64,000 nt of DNA from contig NZ_VSFF01000010.1 of the NCBI RefSeq assembly GCF_008085905.1, forward strand, positions 434,001 to 498,000, in the 5' to 3' direction. Positions 15,533 to 24,525 of this stretch are shown here, piece after piece. Position 1 is the stretch's first letter. Every line of letters begins with the position of its first letter. The notes beneath the pieces were generated by a model. The model saw only the letters and a list, made by a program, of their open reading frames with translations. It searched no databases and was not told the DNA's origin. Both the position numbers and the translations under genes were made by a program. This DNA is from Actinomadura syzygii (lineage in GTDB: Bacteria; Actinomycetota; Actinomycetes; Streptosporangiales; Streptosporangiaceae).

Positions 15533-17467
15533 ATGCGTGGACGCACACTCGCATCGTCCGTGACAGCGCTCGCCCTGGCCGGGACGGCCGGATGCGGCGG
15601 CTCCCCCGGCGACGCGCCCCGCCCCGCCCCGCCGGGGCCGGAGGTCCGGCTCGTCGCCTACGACGGCTGCGACGCCCTCCTCGACGGCCTGCGCCGCGCG
15701 ACGGCCGACCAGGTCGGCCCGTACGGGCTGGGCGGCCCCGGCATGATGCCGCTCGAGGGCGACACCGCGCTGCGCAAGGGGCCGGCGGCGGCGCAGCCGG
15801 GCGTCCCGAACGCGGCGCCGCCGCCGGGCACGCCGCAGCACTCCACCACCAACTCGCACGAGCCGGGCGCGGACGAGCCCGACCTCGTCAAGACCGACGG
15901 CCGCCGCATCGTGACCGTGACCGGCGGCGAGCTGCGCGTCATCGACCCGGCGACCCGCAGGGTCGCGCACACCATGGACCTCCCCGGCTCCGGCGGCGCC
16001 TTCCGCGGCGGCGACGCGCAGCTCCTGCTCAGCGGCGACCGCGCGCTCGTGACGACCCAGCAGACGGCCATGCTCCCGATGGAGCGGCGTCCCCTCCCCG
16101 GGCCCGGCGGGTTCGACGACCTGCCGACGCCGACCCCCGTGCCGACCACGCGGCTTACGCTCGTCGACCTGTCCGCCGCCCCGAAGGTCATCGGGACGAT
16201 GACCACCGAAGCCGGCTACGTCGACGCGCGGCAGACCGGCTCGACGGTGCGGGTCGTGATGCGGTCCACGCCGCGGATCCAGTTCCCCGGCGGGAACGGA
16301 GGCAAGGGCGAGAAGCAGGCGATCGAGGCGAACCGCGCCGCCGTGCTGAAAGCACCGCTCGACGCCTGGCTGCCGTCCTTCCGGACGGACGACGGCGGCG
16401 GCCGCGCCGCGACGTACCGGAGCCCGTGCGACCAGGTGAGCCGCCCGTCCTCGTACGCGGGGTCGTCGCTGCTGTCAGTGCTGACGTTCGACCTGGCGAA
16501 GGGACTCGGCGACCCGAAGGCCATCGCCGTCGCCGCCGACGGGACGACCGTCTACGGCAACGGGAAGAGCCTCTACGTCACCGGCACTCCCCCGACCCCG
16601 TACACGTGGAACTCGCCCCCTCGCGCCCCCGAGCCGCGCACCGACATCTACAAGTTCGACGTCGCCGGGACGGAACGCCCCCGCTACGTCGCGTCCGGCT
16701 CGGTGAAGGGCTTCCTGCTCAACCAGTACTCGCTGTCCGAACTGGACGGGAACCTGCGCCTGGCGACGACCACCAGCCAGATCGACACGCGGGAGCGCAA
16801 ATCCGAGAGCGCGGTGTACGTCCTCGCGCAGCACGGCGCACGACTCGACGAGATCGGCCGCGTCGGCGGGCTCGGCAAGGGCGAGCGGATCTACTCCGTC
16901 CGGTTCCTCGGAACGACCGCCTACGTCGTGACGTTCCGCCAGGTCGACCCGCTCTACACGCTCGACCTGAAGGACCCGAGGCGGCCCCGGCTCGGCGGCG
17001 AGCTGAAGATCACCGGATACTCCGCGTACCTGCACCCGCTGGCGGACGGGCGGCTGCTCGGCGTCGGCCGGGACGCGGACGCATCCGGCCGCACACTCGG
17101 GCTCCAGGTCTCGCTGTTCGACGTGTCCGGCGCGCAACCTCGCAAGGTCGCCTCCTACCGGCTGCCGGACGAGTCGTCCCAGGCCGAGTTCGAGCCGCAC
17201 GCGTTCCTGTACTGGCCGCAGTCCGGCCTCACCGTCATCCCGGTGATGAACCCCGGCGGCGGGACGAGCGAGGCCCTCGTCCTCAAGATCGGCGGGACGT
17301 CCATCACCAGGGCGGGGGCGGTCCGCCACCCGGACGGCGAGCGGTTCGGCAACGGCGTGAAGCGCTCGCTCGTCGTCGGGAACACCCTCTGGACGTTCTC
17401 CGACGACGGCGCCCGCGCCACCGACGCCGCCACGCTCAAGAACGCCGCGTGGCTGCCGTTCCGATGA
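15533..17467 (+). CDS. Secreted beta-propeller lipoprotein (Beta_propel family)
   Basis: The 644-residue protein has a signal peptide with a lipobox-like LALAGTAGCGG (Cys about residue 21). It then has blade-like repeats typical of the secreted beta-propeller family (for example IVTVTGGELRVIDPATRRV, and IYSVRFLGTTAYVVTFRQVD) including the DLVKTDG motif near residue 115. It is probably anchored to the outer face of the membrane. The family has no defined activity and may be a binding scaffold. The start ATG is 47 bp after the dehydrogenase stop, so co-transcription is possible. Confidence 0.85.
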   Translation: MRGRTLASSVTALALAGTAGCGGSPGDAPRPAPPGPEVRLVAYDGCDALLDGLRRATADQVGPYGLGGPGMMPLEGDTALRKGPAAAQPGVPNAAPPPGTPQHSTTNSHEPGADEPDLVKTDGRRIVTVTGGELRVIDPATRRVAHTMDLPGSGGAFRGGDAQLLLSGDRALVTTQQTAMLPMERRPLPGPGGFDDLPTPTPVPTTRLTLVDLSAAPKVIGTMTTEAGYVDARQTGSTVRVVMRSTPRIQFPGGNGGKGEKQAIEANRAAVLKAPLDAWLPSFRTDDGGGRAATYRSPCDQVSRPSSYAGSSLLSVLTFDLAKGLGDPKAIAVAADGTTVYGNGKSLYVTGTPPTPYTWNSPPRAPEPRTDIYKFDVAGTERPRYVASGSVKGFLLNQYSLSELDGNLRLATTTSQIDTRERKSESAVYVLAQHGARLDEIGRVGGLGKGERIYSVRFLGTTAYVVTFRQVDPLYTLDLKDPRRPRLGGELKITGYSAYLHPLADGRLLGVGRDADASGRTLGLQVSLFDVSGAQPRKVASYRLPDESSQAEFEPHAFLYWPQSGLTVIPVMNPGGGTSEALVLKIGGTSITRAGAVRHPDGERFGNGVKRSLVVGNTLWTFSDDGARATDAATLKNAAWLPFR

Positions 17468-17473
17468 AGAGGA

Positions 17474-18595
17474 TCAGCGGAGGCCGGTGGAGCGGCCCAG
17501 CGCGGTCTGGATGAGCCGGTCGACGAGCGCCGGGTAGTCGAGCCCGGTCGCCGCCCACATCTGCGGGAACGCCGACGCCGGGGTGAAGCCCGGCATCGTG
17601 TTGATCTCGTTGAGGACCCAGCCGCCGTCCGGCGTGTGGAAGAAGTCGACCCGGGCGAGGCCCTCGCAGTCGAGCGCGTCGAACGCCTGCACGGCGATCC
17701 GGCGGACCTCCTCGATCGCGGCGGGCGGCAGGTCGGGCGGGATCGCCATGCTGGTCGCGCCGTCGAGGTACTTGGTCTCGAAGTCGTAGAAGTCGTGGCC
17801 GCCCGCCATCAGCACCTCGGCGGGCAGGCTGGCCTCGGCCGGGCCGTCGTCCAGGCCCTGGAGGACGCCGCACTCGATCTCGCGTCCCTCGACCGCCGCC
17901 TCCACGACGACCTTCGGGTCGTGCTCGCGAGCCGCGTCGACCGCGGCCTCGAGGTCGGCCTCGTCGGTGACGCGGCTGATGCCCATGCTCGACCCGGCGC
18001 GGGCCGGCTTGACGAACACCGCGCGGCCGTCCGCGAGCCCCAGCTCCTTGATCTCGTCGATCTTGCGCTTGCGCTCGCGCCGCCACTCCCGGTCGCCGAC
18101 CAGGACGTACGGGCCGACGGGCAGGCCGCGCGCCTGCCAGACGAGCTTCATGAACCCCTTGTCCATGCCGACCGCGCTCGCCAGCACCCCGGCGCCGACG
18201 TACCGGACGCCCGCGAGGTCGAGGAGGCCCTGGATGGTGCCGTCCTCGCCGTAGGGGCCGTGCAGCAGCGGCAGCACGACGTCCACGTCGCCGAGCGTCT
18301 GCGGGACCTTGCCCTGCTCGACGACGATCAGGCCGCGGCTGTCCGGGTCGAACGGCAGCGCGAGGACGCCGCCGGAGCCCGTCACCTCGGGCAGCCGCCC
18401 GTCCTCGATGGCGAGCCGCAGGTCGGCGGGCGCGAGGACCCAGCGGCCGTCGCGGGCGATGCCGATCGGCACCACCTCGTACCGGTCCCGGTCGATGGCG
18501 GCCATGACGGCCCCCGCGGTGACGCAGGAGATCGCGTGCTCGGAGCTGCGTCCGCCGAAGACGACGGCCACGCGCGTCTTTGAAACCTGGGACAT
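17474..18595 (-). CDS. ddl: D-alanine--D-alanine ligase
   Basis: Ddl joins two D-Ala residues using ATP for peptidoglycan precursor synthesis. The 373-residue ATP-grasp protein starts MSQVSKTRVAVVFGGRSSEH, has the GPYGEDGTIQGLL loop, the catalytic region VKPARAGSSMGISRV, and the C-terminal metal-binding stretch VDFFHTPDGGWVLNEINTMP. All key motifs are present. It converges with the beta-propeller gene (7-bp gap) and lies downstream of gpsA on the same strand, the common actinobacterial order. Confidence 0.97.
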   Translation of the reverse strand: MSQVSKTRVAVVFGGRSSEHAISCVTAGAVMAAIDRDRYEVVPIGIARDGRWVLAPADLRLAIEDGRLPEVTGSGGVLALPFDPDSRGLIVVEQGKVPQTLGDVDVVLPLLHGPYGEDGTIQGLLDLAGVRYVGAGVLASAVGMDKGFMKLVWQARGLPVGPYVLVGDREWRRERKRKIDEIKELGLADGRAVFVKPARAGSSMGISRVTDEADLEAAVDAAREHDPKVVVEAAVEGREIECGVLQGLDDGPAEASLPAEVLMAGGHDFYDFETKYLDGATSMAIPPDLPPAAIEEVRRIAVQAFDALDCEGLARVDFFHTPDGGWVLNEINTMPGFTPASAFPQMWAATGLDYPALVDRLIQTALGRSTGLR

Positions 18596-18671
18596 GAGGC
18601 CCGACCCTATCGGTGATCAGTCCGCGGCGGCCATGAGCGGGCCGCCCGCGCTCGCGCCCCGCCGGCGCGGG

Positions 18672-19682
18672 TCATACCCCGTACCGCTCGGGCTTCGGGG
18701 AGCGCGAGATCAGCGAGATCGCCGCCTCCTTGATGGGCATGCCGTGGTGCAGGACGGCGGTGACCGCCTCCGTGATCGGCATCTCCACGTTGTGCTTGCG
18801 GGCGAGCTCCAGCACCGGCTCGGACGACTTCACGCCCTCCGCCGTCTGCCTGGTGACGGCGACGACCTCGTCCAGCGTCATGCCGCGCCCGAGGTTCACG
18901 CCGAACGTCCGGTTGCGCGACAGCGGCGACATGCACGTGCCGACGAGGTCGCCCATCCCGGCGAGGCCCGCGAAGGTGTGCTCGTCCGCGCCGAGCGCCG
19001 CGCCCAGCCGGGCGATCTCGGCGAGCCCGCGGGTCATCAGCACCGCCTGCGTGCTCGCGCCGAACCCGAGCCCGGCCGCCATCCCGACGCACAGCGCGAC
19101 GATGTTCTTCACCGCGCCGCCGAGCTCGCAGCCGACCACGTCCGTGGACGTGTACACGCGGAAGTACGGCGTCATCGTCGCGGCCTGGAGGCGCTGGGCG
19201 ACGGTCTCGTCCGCGCAGCCCGCGACGGCCGCGCCCGGCTCGCCGGTCGCGATCTCGCGCGCCAGGTTCGGCCCGCTGAACAGCGCGACCCGATCCTCGG
19301 GGACGTCGGCGACCTCCCGGATCACCTCCGACATCCGCCGCGCCGTGCCGAGTTCGACGCCCTTCATCAGGCTGACGAGCACCGCGTCCGGCGGCAGCAG
19401 CGGCACCCACGCGGCGAGGTTGTGCCGGAGCGTCTGCGCCGGGACGGCCAGCGCGACGAAGTCGGCGCCGCGCAGCGCCTCCGCCGGGTCGAGCGTCGCC
19501 CGGACGGCCTCCGGCAGCGTCACGTCGGGCAGGTAGTCGGGGTTCTCGTGCCGCTCGTTCACCGCCTGGACGATCTCCGGGCGGCGGCCCCACAGCACGA
19601 CCTCGCCGCCCGCGTCGCTGAGCAGCTTGGTGAACGTCGTCCCCCAGGACCCGGCCCCCATCACGGCCGTGCGGAACGTCAC
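18672..19682 (-). CDS. gpsA: Glycerol-3-phosphate dehydrogenase [NAD(P)+]
   Basis: GpsA reduces dihydroxyacetone phosphate to sn-glycerol 3-phosphate for phospholipid synthesis. The 336-residue protein has the Rossmann motif VMGAGSWGTTF, the catalytic region GGAVKNIVALCVGMAAGLG and FAGLAGMGDLVGTC. The GTG at 19682 overlaps the TGA of the upstream acyltransferase by four bases (GTGA), so translation is coupled. Together the two genes make glycerol 3-phosphate and acylate such backbones. Confidence 0.97.
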   Translation of the reverse strand: MTFRTAVMGAGSWGTTFTKLLSDAGGEVVLWGRRPEIVQAVNERHENPDYLPDVTLPEAVRATLDPAEALRGADFVALAVPAQTLRHNLAAWVPLLPPDAVLVSLMKGVELGTARRMSEVIREVADVPEDRVALFSGPNLAREIATGEPGAAVAGCADETVAQRLQAATMTPYFRVYTSTDVVGCELGGAVKNIVALCVGMAAGLGFGASTQAVLMTRGLAEIARLGAALGADEHTFAGLAGMGDLVGTCMSPLSRNRTFGVNLGRGMTLDEVVAVTRQTAEGVKSSEPVLELARKHNVEMPITEAVTAVLHHGMPIKEAAISLISRSPKPERYGV

Positions 19683-20521
19683 GAGCCGTCCGCCTTCCGC
19701 TCGGCGGCGGTCTCCCGGCCGGGGGCGGCCTGCTCGGGCACGGCGGGCTTGAACGCCTCGGCCGCCGCGCGACGCCGCTCCTCCAGGACGCGGTGGTGGT
19801 CGTAGCGCTCCTTCGGCGGCTGCTCGCCGCGGATCCCGGCGAGCAGGGCGGTGATCGCGGCCATGACCTCGTCGGTGGCGGCGCGGAGCGTCTCGCGGGT
19901 GAGCGGCCGTCCGGCGTACCGCGACAGGTCGACGGGCGGCCCGGCGACGACCTTCATCGTCTTGCGGGGGAACGGGTGGAGGCCCTTCTTGAGGGTCGCG
20001 GCCAGGCCCGTCTGCTCGCCCTTCTTGTAGGGCAGCAGCTCGTGCGCGCCCCAGCTCGCCACCGGGACGACCTTCGCGCCCGTGGACAGCGCCATCCGCG
20101 CCACACCCGTCTGCCCGGTCATCGGCCACAGCTCGGGGTCACGGGTGCAGGTGCCTTCCGGGTAGAACACGAGGCACTCGCCGTCCCGCAGGGCCTGCTC
20201 GGCGTCCTTGAGGGCGTGCGCCGGGTCGTCGCTGTCGCGGTGGACGGGGATCTGCCCCGTGCCGCGCAGCATGCTCTTGACGACCATCGTGTCGAACAGC
20301 GTGGACTTGGCCAGGAACACGGGGAAGCGGCCGGACTCGTACACGAAGTGGGCGAGCGCCAGCGGATCGGACTCGGAGATGTGGTTGGCGGCGATGATGA
20401 CGCCGCCCTCCCCGGGCACGTTCTCCCGGCCCCGCCAGTCGCGCTTCAGCAGGCCGAACAGCAGCGGGCGCAGGATGCCGACCGTGAGCCCGCGCCAGGC
20501 GGGCGAATATCCGTGGCTCAT
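19679..20521 (-). CDS. 1-acyl-sn-glycerol-3-phosphate acyltransferase family (PlsC-like)
   Basis: Membrane-associated acyltransferase of about 280 residues. Motif I is NHISESD (H-x4-D), and the glycerophosphate-binding motif FYPEGTCTRD is present, as is the downstream VPVASWG. It probably adds the second acyl chain to lysophosphatidic acid. An Arg/Ala/Glu-rich C-terminal tail of about 50 residues (EERRRAAAEAFKPA) is disordered. The ATG at 20521 begins family homology; the frame is open upstream but gives low-complexity sequence. It is coupled to gpsA downstream and divergent from the F420 gene. Confidence 0.9.
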   Translation of the reverse strand: MSHGYSPAWRGLTVGILRPLLFGLLKRDWRGRENVPGEGGVIIAANHISESDPLALAHFVYESGRFPVFLAKSTLFDTMVVKSMLRGTGQIPVHRDSDDPAHALKDAEQALRDGECLVFYPEGTCTRDPELWPMTGQTGVARMALSTGAKVVPVASWGAHELLPYKKGEQTGLAATLKKGLHPFPRKTMKVVAGPPVDLSRYAGRPLTRETLRAATDEVMAAITALLAGIRGEQPPKERYDHHRVLEERRRAAAEAFKPAVPEQAAPGRETAAERKADGS

Positions 20522-20609
20522 GCCCCCTCCTCGTTCACTCCCCACACCCCGCGGCGAACGCGGGGTGTCCTCAAGTGTCGCGGTTACGTGCGCATAGTGT
20601 CGAGTTGCC

Positions 20610-21272
20610 ATGTCTACCGCAGCGCGCAGCGCGCTTGATCTCCGTTGGTCGCTCGTGGTGCCGGTCAAGGTGCTGGCCAGGGCGAAGACCCGCATGTCCG
20701 GTGCGGCGGGGCCGCTCCGCGAGCCGCTCGCGCTCGCCGTGGCGACCGACACGGTCGCGGCGGCGCTGCGCTGCGACCGGGTCCGCACCGTGATCGTCGT
20801 CACCGACGACCCCCTTCCCGCCGCGGACCTCGCCGCGCTCGGCGCCCGCGTCGTGCCGGACGTCCCGGACGCCGGGCTGAACCCGGCCCTCGTGCACGGC
20901 GCCGGCCGGGGCCGCGAACTGGCCCCCGGCGCGGGCGTCGGAGCGCTCTCCGCCGACCTGCCCGCTTTGCGCCCTCTTGAACTCGCCCGGGTGCTGGACG
21001 CGGCCGCAGAGGCGCCGGAGGCGTTCGTCCCGGACGCGGCCGGAACGGGGACGACCCTGTACACGGCGCGTCCCGGCGTCCCGTTCGCGCCCGCCTTCGG
21101 CGCCGACTCGCGCGCCGCGCACCGCGCCCGCGGGGCCCGCGAGATCGTCCTGCCGGGGACCGACACCGTCCGGCAGGACGTCGACACCCTCGACGACCTC
21201 CGCGCCGCGCTCGCCCTCGGCGCGGGGCCGCGCACGTCCGCCGTCGCGGCGCGGCTGCCCGCGCTGGCCTAG
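20610..21272 (+). CDS. fbiD: Phosphoenolpyruvate/2-phospho-L-lactate guanylyltransferase (coenzyme F420)
   Basis: The 220-residue MobA-like nucleotidyltransferase starts with the domain core WSLVVPVKVLARAKTRM, followed by VIVVTDDP and LSADLPAL. In actinobacteria the enzyme (FbiD, archaeal CofC) activates phosphoenolpyruvate with GTP to start the side chain of coenzyme F420. Its presence implies F420-dependent redox enzymes elsewhere in the genome. It is divergent from the acyltransferase and 10 bp upstream of a small cold-shock-like gene. Confidence 0.9.
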   Translation: MSTAARSALDLRWSLVVPVKVLARAKTRMSGAAGPLREPLALAVATDTVAAALRCDRVRTVIVVTDDPLPAADLAALGARVVPDVPDAGLNPALVHGAGRGRELAPGAGVGALSADLPALRPLELARVLDAAAEAPEAFVPDAAGTGTTLYTARPGVPFAPAFGADSRAAHRARGAREIVLPGTDTVRQDVDTLDDLRAALALGAGPRTSAVAARLPALA

Positions 21273-21282
21273 CATTCGGCTC

Positions 21283-21489
21283 ATGCAGGCGACGGTGAAG
21301 GCGTTCGACGCGGACACCCGGTCGGGCAGCGTGCTGCTCGACGACGGGACGGAGCTGCCCTTCGACGCGGCCGCGTTCGCGGCGGGCGGGCTGCTGCGGC
21401 TGCGGTTCGGGCAGCGGGTGAACCTCGCGGTCGACGGCGACCGGATCGCGGTCGTCACGCTGTCGACGTTCCCGCTGCCGCCCCGCTGA
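21283..21489 (+). CDS. Small cold-shock-like protein
   Basis: The 68-residue product starts MQATVKAFDADTRSGSVLLD and has a compact beta-barrel pattern like a diverged cold-shock/OB domain, lacking the usual aromatic RNP motifs. Similar small genes sit between the F420 guanylyltransferase and HU genes in other actinomycetes. It follows fbiD by 10 bp and is probably co-transcribed. A nucleic-acid-binding role is inferred from fold pattern only. Confidence 0.7.
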   Translation: MQATVKAFDADTRSGSVLLDDGTELPFDAAAFAAGGLLRLRFGQRVNLAVDGDRIAVVTLSTFPLPPR

Positions 21490-21507
21490 GCGCCCCGGAG
21501 ACGCGAC

Positions 21508-21542
21508 AGCGCCCGGGTCCCGTCAGCACGGGCCCGGGCGCT
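21508..21542. terminator. Bidirectional hairpin between the cold-shock-like gene and HU
   Basis: AGCGCCCGGG plus TCCCGT pairs with ACGGGC plus CCGGGCGCT around a CAGC loop. The stem is nearly perfect, with one bulge, and sits between two convergent genes. There is no T-run. Confidence 0.6.
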
Positions 21543-21552
21543 GGCGCGGCGA

Positions 21553-21582
21553 GCTACTTCTTGCCGGGCTACTTCTTGCCGG
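21553..21582. repeat. Exact 15-bp duplication covering the HU stop codon
   Basis: GCTACTTCTTGCCGG occurs at 21553-21567 and again at 21568-21582. The right copy encodes the end of HU (AGKK and TAG); the left copy repeats the same codons and a second in-frame TAG just downstream. Confidence 0.85.
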
Positions 21583-21847
21583 CCACCAGGTTCTTGAAGT
21601 CGGCGCCCGCCTTGAACTTCGGCACGGACGTCGCGGGAACCTCGATGGTCTTGCCCGTTGCGGGATTGCGGGCCGTACGGGCAGGCCGGTCGGCCTTCTC
21701 GAACGAACCGAACCCCGTGATGGCGACCTTGTCGCCCTTGGCGACGGCGGTCTGGATCGCCTCCAGGATGGCGTCGACGGCCTCGGCTGCGGCCTTCTTG
21801 CTGCCCAGCCGGTCAGAGATGGCGTCGACCAGCTCACGCTTGTTCAT
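21569..21847 (-). CDS. HU family DNA-binding protein
   Basis: The 92-residue histone-like protein starts MNKRELVDAISDRLGSKKAA and contains ITGFGSFEKADRPARTARNP, the DNA-bending arm signature, with the closing VPKFKAGADFKNLV. It packs and bends the chromosome as a dimer. It lacks the long Lys/Ala tail of HupS-type actinobacterial paralogues, so it is the short HupA-type form. It is monocistronic. Confidence 0.96.
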   Translation of the reverse strand: MNKRELVDAISDRLGSKKAAAEAVDAILEAIQTAVAKGDKVAITGFGSFEKADRPARTARNPATGKTIEVPATSVPKFKAGADFKNLVAGKK

Positions 21848-22005
21848 GGGTTACTCCTCTAGTTCCCCCCTTGCCCGAACGAAACTAAGGGACCCTCAGC
21901 ATGGACACAATCACCTGCACGCACGAGTTGGCGTGTCGCTGGCGTTTTTGTCGGCCTCGCCCCCGTCTCGCCGGGTGACCGGACCGGATCCGGCCACTGC
22001 GCACG

Positions 22006-22239
22006 CTAACCGACGTCGGGGGCCTCGTGGAAATCGGCGAGGAACGTCTCCAGCCTCCGTGAGGCCAGTTCGGGGTCGCGTTTCGCCAGATCGGTGATCG
22101 CCAGGAGATGGCGGATGAGCCGCCGCCGGTCGTCCGGCGGCAGCGGCGCCACGGCCCGGTGAGCGTCGCGCAGCCGCCGCGCGAGCTCGGTCAGGGCCGG
22201 GTCGTCCCACTGCGGCTCGGTCCGTGGGACCGTGCTCAA
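22006..22239 (-). CDS. Conserved small hypothetical protein
   Basis: About 77 residues, mostly charged helices (DPALTELARRLRDAHRAVAP, LLAITDLAKRDPELASRRLE). A TTG at 22239 is chosen because a G-rich site (GGGGGGATGAA) lies just upstream and the sequence STVPRTEPQWDDP looks like a natural start; an ATG at 22314 is the alternative. It lies between HU and leuD on their strand. No recognised domain and no function assigned. Confidence 0.6.
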   Translation of the reverse strand: MSTVPRTEPQWDDPALTELARRLRDAHRAVAPLPPDDRRRLIRHLLAITDLAKRDPELASRRLETFLADFHEAPDVG

Positions 22240-22323
22240 TTCATCCCCCCAAACGGTCGGACGGTGTGTTCGCACTAAGGGAATTCTCCCCGTTCGACAT
22301 CGCCGGTCGTCCACCAGGGGGCG

Positions 22324-22362
22324 AAAAGGGGTCCGGCCCGCCGTCGCGGAGGACGGCGGGCC
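22324..22362 (-). terminator. Terminator of the leuCD operon
   Basis: On the minus strand GGCCCGCCGTC (right arm, 22352-22362) pairs with GACGGCGGGCC (22335-22345) across a 6-nt loop, followed after a few bases by TTTT (22324-22327). It begins 38 bp past the leuD stop. Confidence 0.75.
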
Positions 22363-22399
22363 AGGCGAAACGCGCTGCGCCCGCGAGGGCGCCGGAGCG

Positions 22400-22987
22400 C
22401 TACAGCGTGACGGGAAGCCAGGGGGTGCGCCCGGCCTCGTAGTCGTTGATCGCGTCGGCGTGGCGGAGGGTGAGGCCGATGTCGTCCAGGCCCTCCAGGA
22501 GGCGCCAGCGGGTGTAGTCGTCGATCTCGAAGGCGGCGGTGCGGCCGTCCCAGCGGACCTCGCGCTTCTCCAGGTCGACCGTGACCTCCAGCGCCGGGTC
22601 CTTCTCGACGGCGGTTTGGAGCTCCTCGACCTGCTCGCCGGTGAGGACGACCGGCAGCAGCCCCATCTTCGTGGAGTTGTTGCGGAAGATGTCGCCGAAG
22701 CGCGGCGCGATCACGACGCGGAACCCGTACTGCTGGAGCGCCCAGACGGCGTGCTCACGCGACGAGCCCGTCCCGAAGTCGGGCCCGGCCACCAGAACGC
22801 CCGCGCCCTCGTACTGGGGCTGGTTCAGGACGAACTCCGGGTCCTCCCGCCAGGCGGAGAAGAGGCCCTTGTCGAACCCGGTGCGGCTGACCTGCTTGAG
22901 CCAGACGGCCGGGATGATCTGGTCGGTGTCGACGTTGCTGCGGCGCAGCGGCACCGCGCGCCCGCTGTAGGTGGTGAAGGCTTCCAT
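22400..22987 (-). CDS. leuD: 3-isopropylmalate dehydratase small subunit
   Basis: LeuD pairs with LeuC to isomerise 2- to 3-isopropylmalate in leucine synthesis. The 195-residue protein starts MEAFTTYSGRAVPLRRSNVD, has DTDQIIPA and the swivel-domain motif GPDFGTGSSREHA. It is 12 bp downstream of leuC and co-transcribed. If citramalate synthase is active (cimA, 51209-52801), the same dehydratase would also serve isoleucine synthesis. Confidence 0.97.
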   Translation of the reverse strand: MEAFTTYSGRAVPLRRSNVDTDQIIPAVWLKQVSRTGFDKGLFSAWREDPEFVLNQPQYEGAGVLVAGPDFGTGSSREHAVWALQQYGFRVVIAPRFGDIFRNNSTKMGLLPVVLTGEQVEELQTAVEKDPALEVTVDLEKREVRWDGRTAAFEIDDYTRWRLLEGLDDIGLTLRHADAINDYEAGRTPWLPVTL

Positions 22988-22999
22988 GGCTCGTGTCCT

Positions 23000-24397
23000 C
23001 TACAGGTCGGCGGGAGCGGTCAGGCGGCCGGTGACGGCGGTCGCGGCGGCGACGGCCGGGGACACCAGGTGGGTGCGCCCGCCGGGGCCCTGCCGTCCCT
23101 CGAAGTTGCGGTTGGACGTGGAGGCGCTGCGCTCACCCGGGGTCAGCTTGTCCGGGTTCATCGCGAGGCACATCGAGCAGCCCGCCTCCCGCCATTCGGC
23201 GCCGGACGCGGAGATGACCGCGTCCAGGCCCTCCTCCTCGGCCTGCTTCTTGACCCGCATGGAGCCGGGGACGACCAGCATGCGGACGCCGTCGGCGACC
23301 CTGCGGCCCTCCAGCACCCCCGCGACGGCGCGCAGGTCCTCGATGCGGCCGTTGGTGCAGGAGCCGACGAAGACGGTGTCGACGGCGATGTCGCGCAGCG
23401 GCGTCCCGGCGCTGAGGCCCATGTACTCCAGGGCCCGCTCGGCGGACTGGCGCTGCACCGGGTCGTCGAACGACGCCGGGTCGGGCACGGAGTCGCCGAG
23501 CGGCAGGCCCTGGCCCGGGTTGGTGCCCCAGGTGACGAACGGCGTCAGCTCGGCCGCGTCGATCACGACCTCCTTGTCGAAGACGGCGTCGTCGTCGGTG
23601 CGCAGGGACGTCCAGTACTCGACGGCGGCGTCCCAGTCGGCGCCCCGCGGGGCGTGCGGACGGCCCTTGAGGTACTCGAAGGTCGTCTCGTCCGGGGCGA
23701 TCATCCCGGCGCGGGCCCCGGCCTCGATGGACATGTTGCAGACCGTCATGCGGCCCTCCATCGACAGCGACCGGACGGCCTCGCCCCGGTACTCGACGAT
23801 GTGCCCCTGCCCGCCGCCGGTGCCGATCTCGGCGATGATCGCGAGGATGAGGTCCTTGGCGGTGACGCCGTCCGGCAGCGCGCCGTCCACCGTGACGGCC
23901 ATGGTCTTCGGCTTGATCTGCGGCAGCGTCTGCGTCGCGAGGACGTGTTCGACCTCACTCGTGCCGATGCCGAACGCGAGCGCGCCGAACGCGCCGTGCG
24001 TGGACGTGTGCGAGTCGCCGCACACGACCGTCATGCCCGGCTGGGTCAGCCCGAGCTGCGGCCCGATGACGTGGACGATGCCCTGCCCGTCGTCGCCCAT
24101 CGGGTGCAGCCGGACGCCGAAGTCCGAGCAGTTCTTGCGCAGCGTCTCGACCTGCGTGCGCGACACCGGGTCGGCGATCGGCTTGAGCAGGTCCGTGGTC
24201 GGGACGTTGTGGTCCTCGGTGGCGATCGTGAGGTCGGGGCGGCGCACCGGGCGGCCCGCCATCCGCAGCCCGTCGAACGCCTGCGGGCTCGTGACCTCGT
24301 GGACCAGGTGAAGGTCGATGTAGAGGAGGTCGGGCTCACCCTCGGCTCGCCGTACGACGTGCGCGTCGTACACCTTCTCGGCCAGTGTCCGGCCCAT
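23000..24397 (-). CDS. leuC: 3-isopropylmalate dehydratase large subunit
   Basis: The 465-residue aconitase-family subunit starts MGRTLAEKVYDAHVVRR. It has CGDSHTSTHGAFG with the first cluster cysteine and the later cysteines VGSCTNGRIEDL and CSMCLAMNPD that complete the 4Fe-4S site. The ATG at 24397 is preceded by GGTGGGAG; longer in-frame starts add unrelated sequence. It is divergent from ndgR with an operator-like motif in the shared 128-bp gap, the classic NdgR-leuCD arrangement. Confidence 0.97.
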   Translation of the reverse strand: MGRTLAEKVYDAHVVRRAEGEPDLLYIDLHLVHEVTSPQAFDGLRMAGRPVRRPDLTIATEDHNVPTTDLLKPIADPVSRTQVETLRKNCSDFGVRLHPMGDDGQGIVHVIGPQLGLTQPGMTVVCGDSHTSTHGAFGALAFGIGTSEVEHVLATQTLPQIKPKTMAVTVDGALPDGVTAKDLILAIIAEIGTGGGQGHIVEYRGEAVRSLSMEGRMTVCNMSIEAGARAGMIAPDETTFEYLKGRPHAPRGADWDAAVEYWTSLRTDDDAVFDKEVVIDAAELTPFVTWGTNPGQGLPLGDSVPDPASFDDPVQRQSAERALEYMGLSAGTPLRDIAVDTVFVGSCTNGRIEDLRAVAGVLEGRRVADGVRMLVVPGSMRVKKQAEEEGLDAVISASGAEWREAGCSMCLAMNPDKLTPGERSASTSNRNFEGRQGPGGRTHLVSPAVAAATAVTGRLTAPADL

Positions 24398-24495
24398 CGC
24401 TCCCACCTCGTCCTTGATCGTCGCGTGCTTCGTCGCCCGCTGCGTCGCGCGGGGCGCTCCGGTGCGGCCCGCGGTTCCGGTCTGCCCGACTTGCA

Positions 24496-24515
24496 TCTCA
24501 AATTACGAGACGGCA
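24496..24515. promoter_or_regulatory. Candidate NdgR (IclR-type) operator between leuC and ndgR
   Basis: TCTCA, AATTA, CGAGA and CGGCA follow one another at 24496-24515, making an inverted repeat of TCTCA/CGAGA across 5 bp with a conserved right flank. The same arrangement is found upstream of cimA and beside serA in this window. It sits 10 bp upstream of the ndgR start and about 100 bp upstream of leuC, so it could control both. Confidence 0.6.
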
Positions 24516-24525
24516 ATATCAAGAC

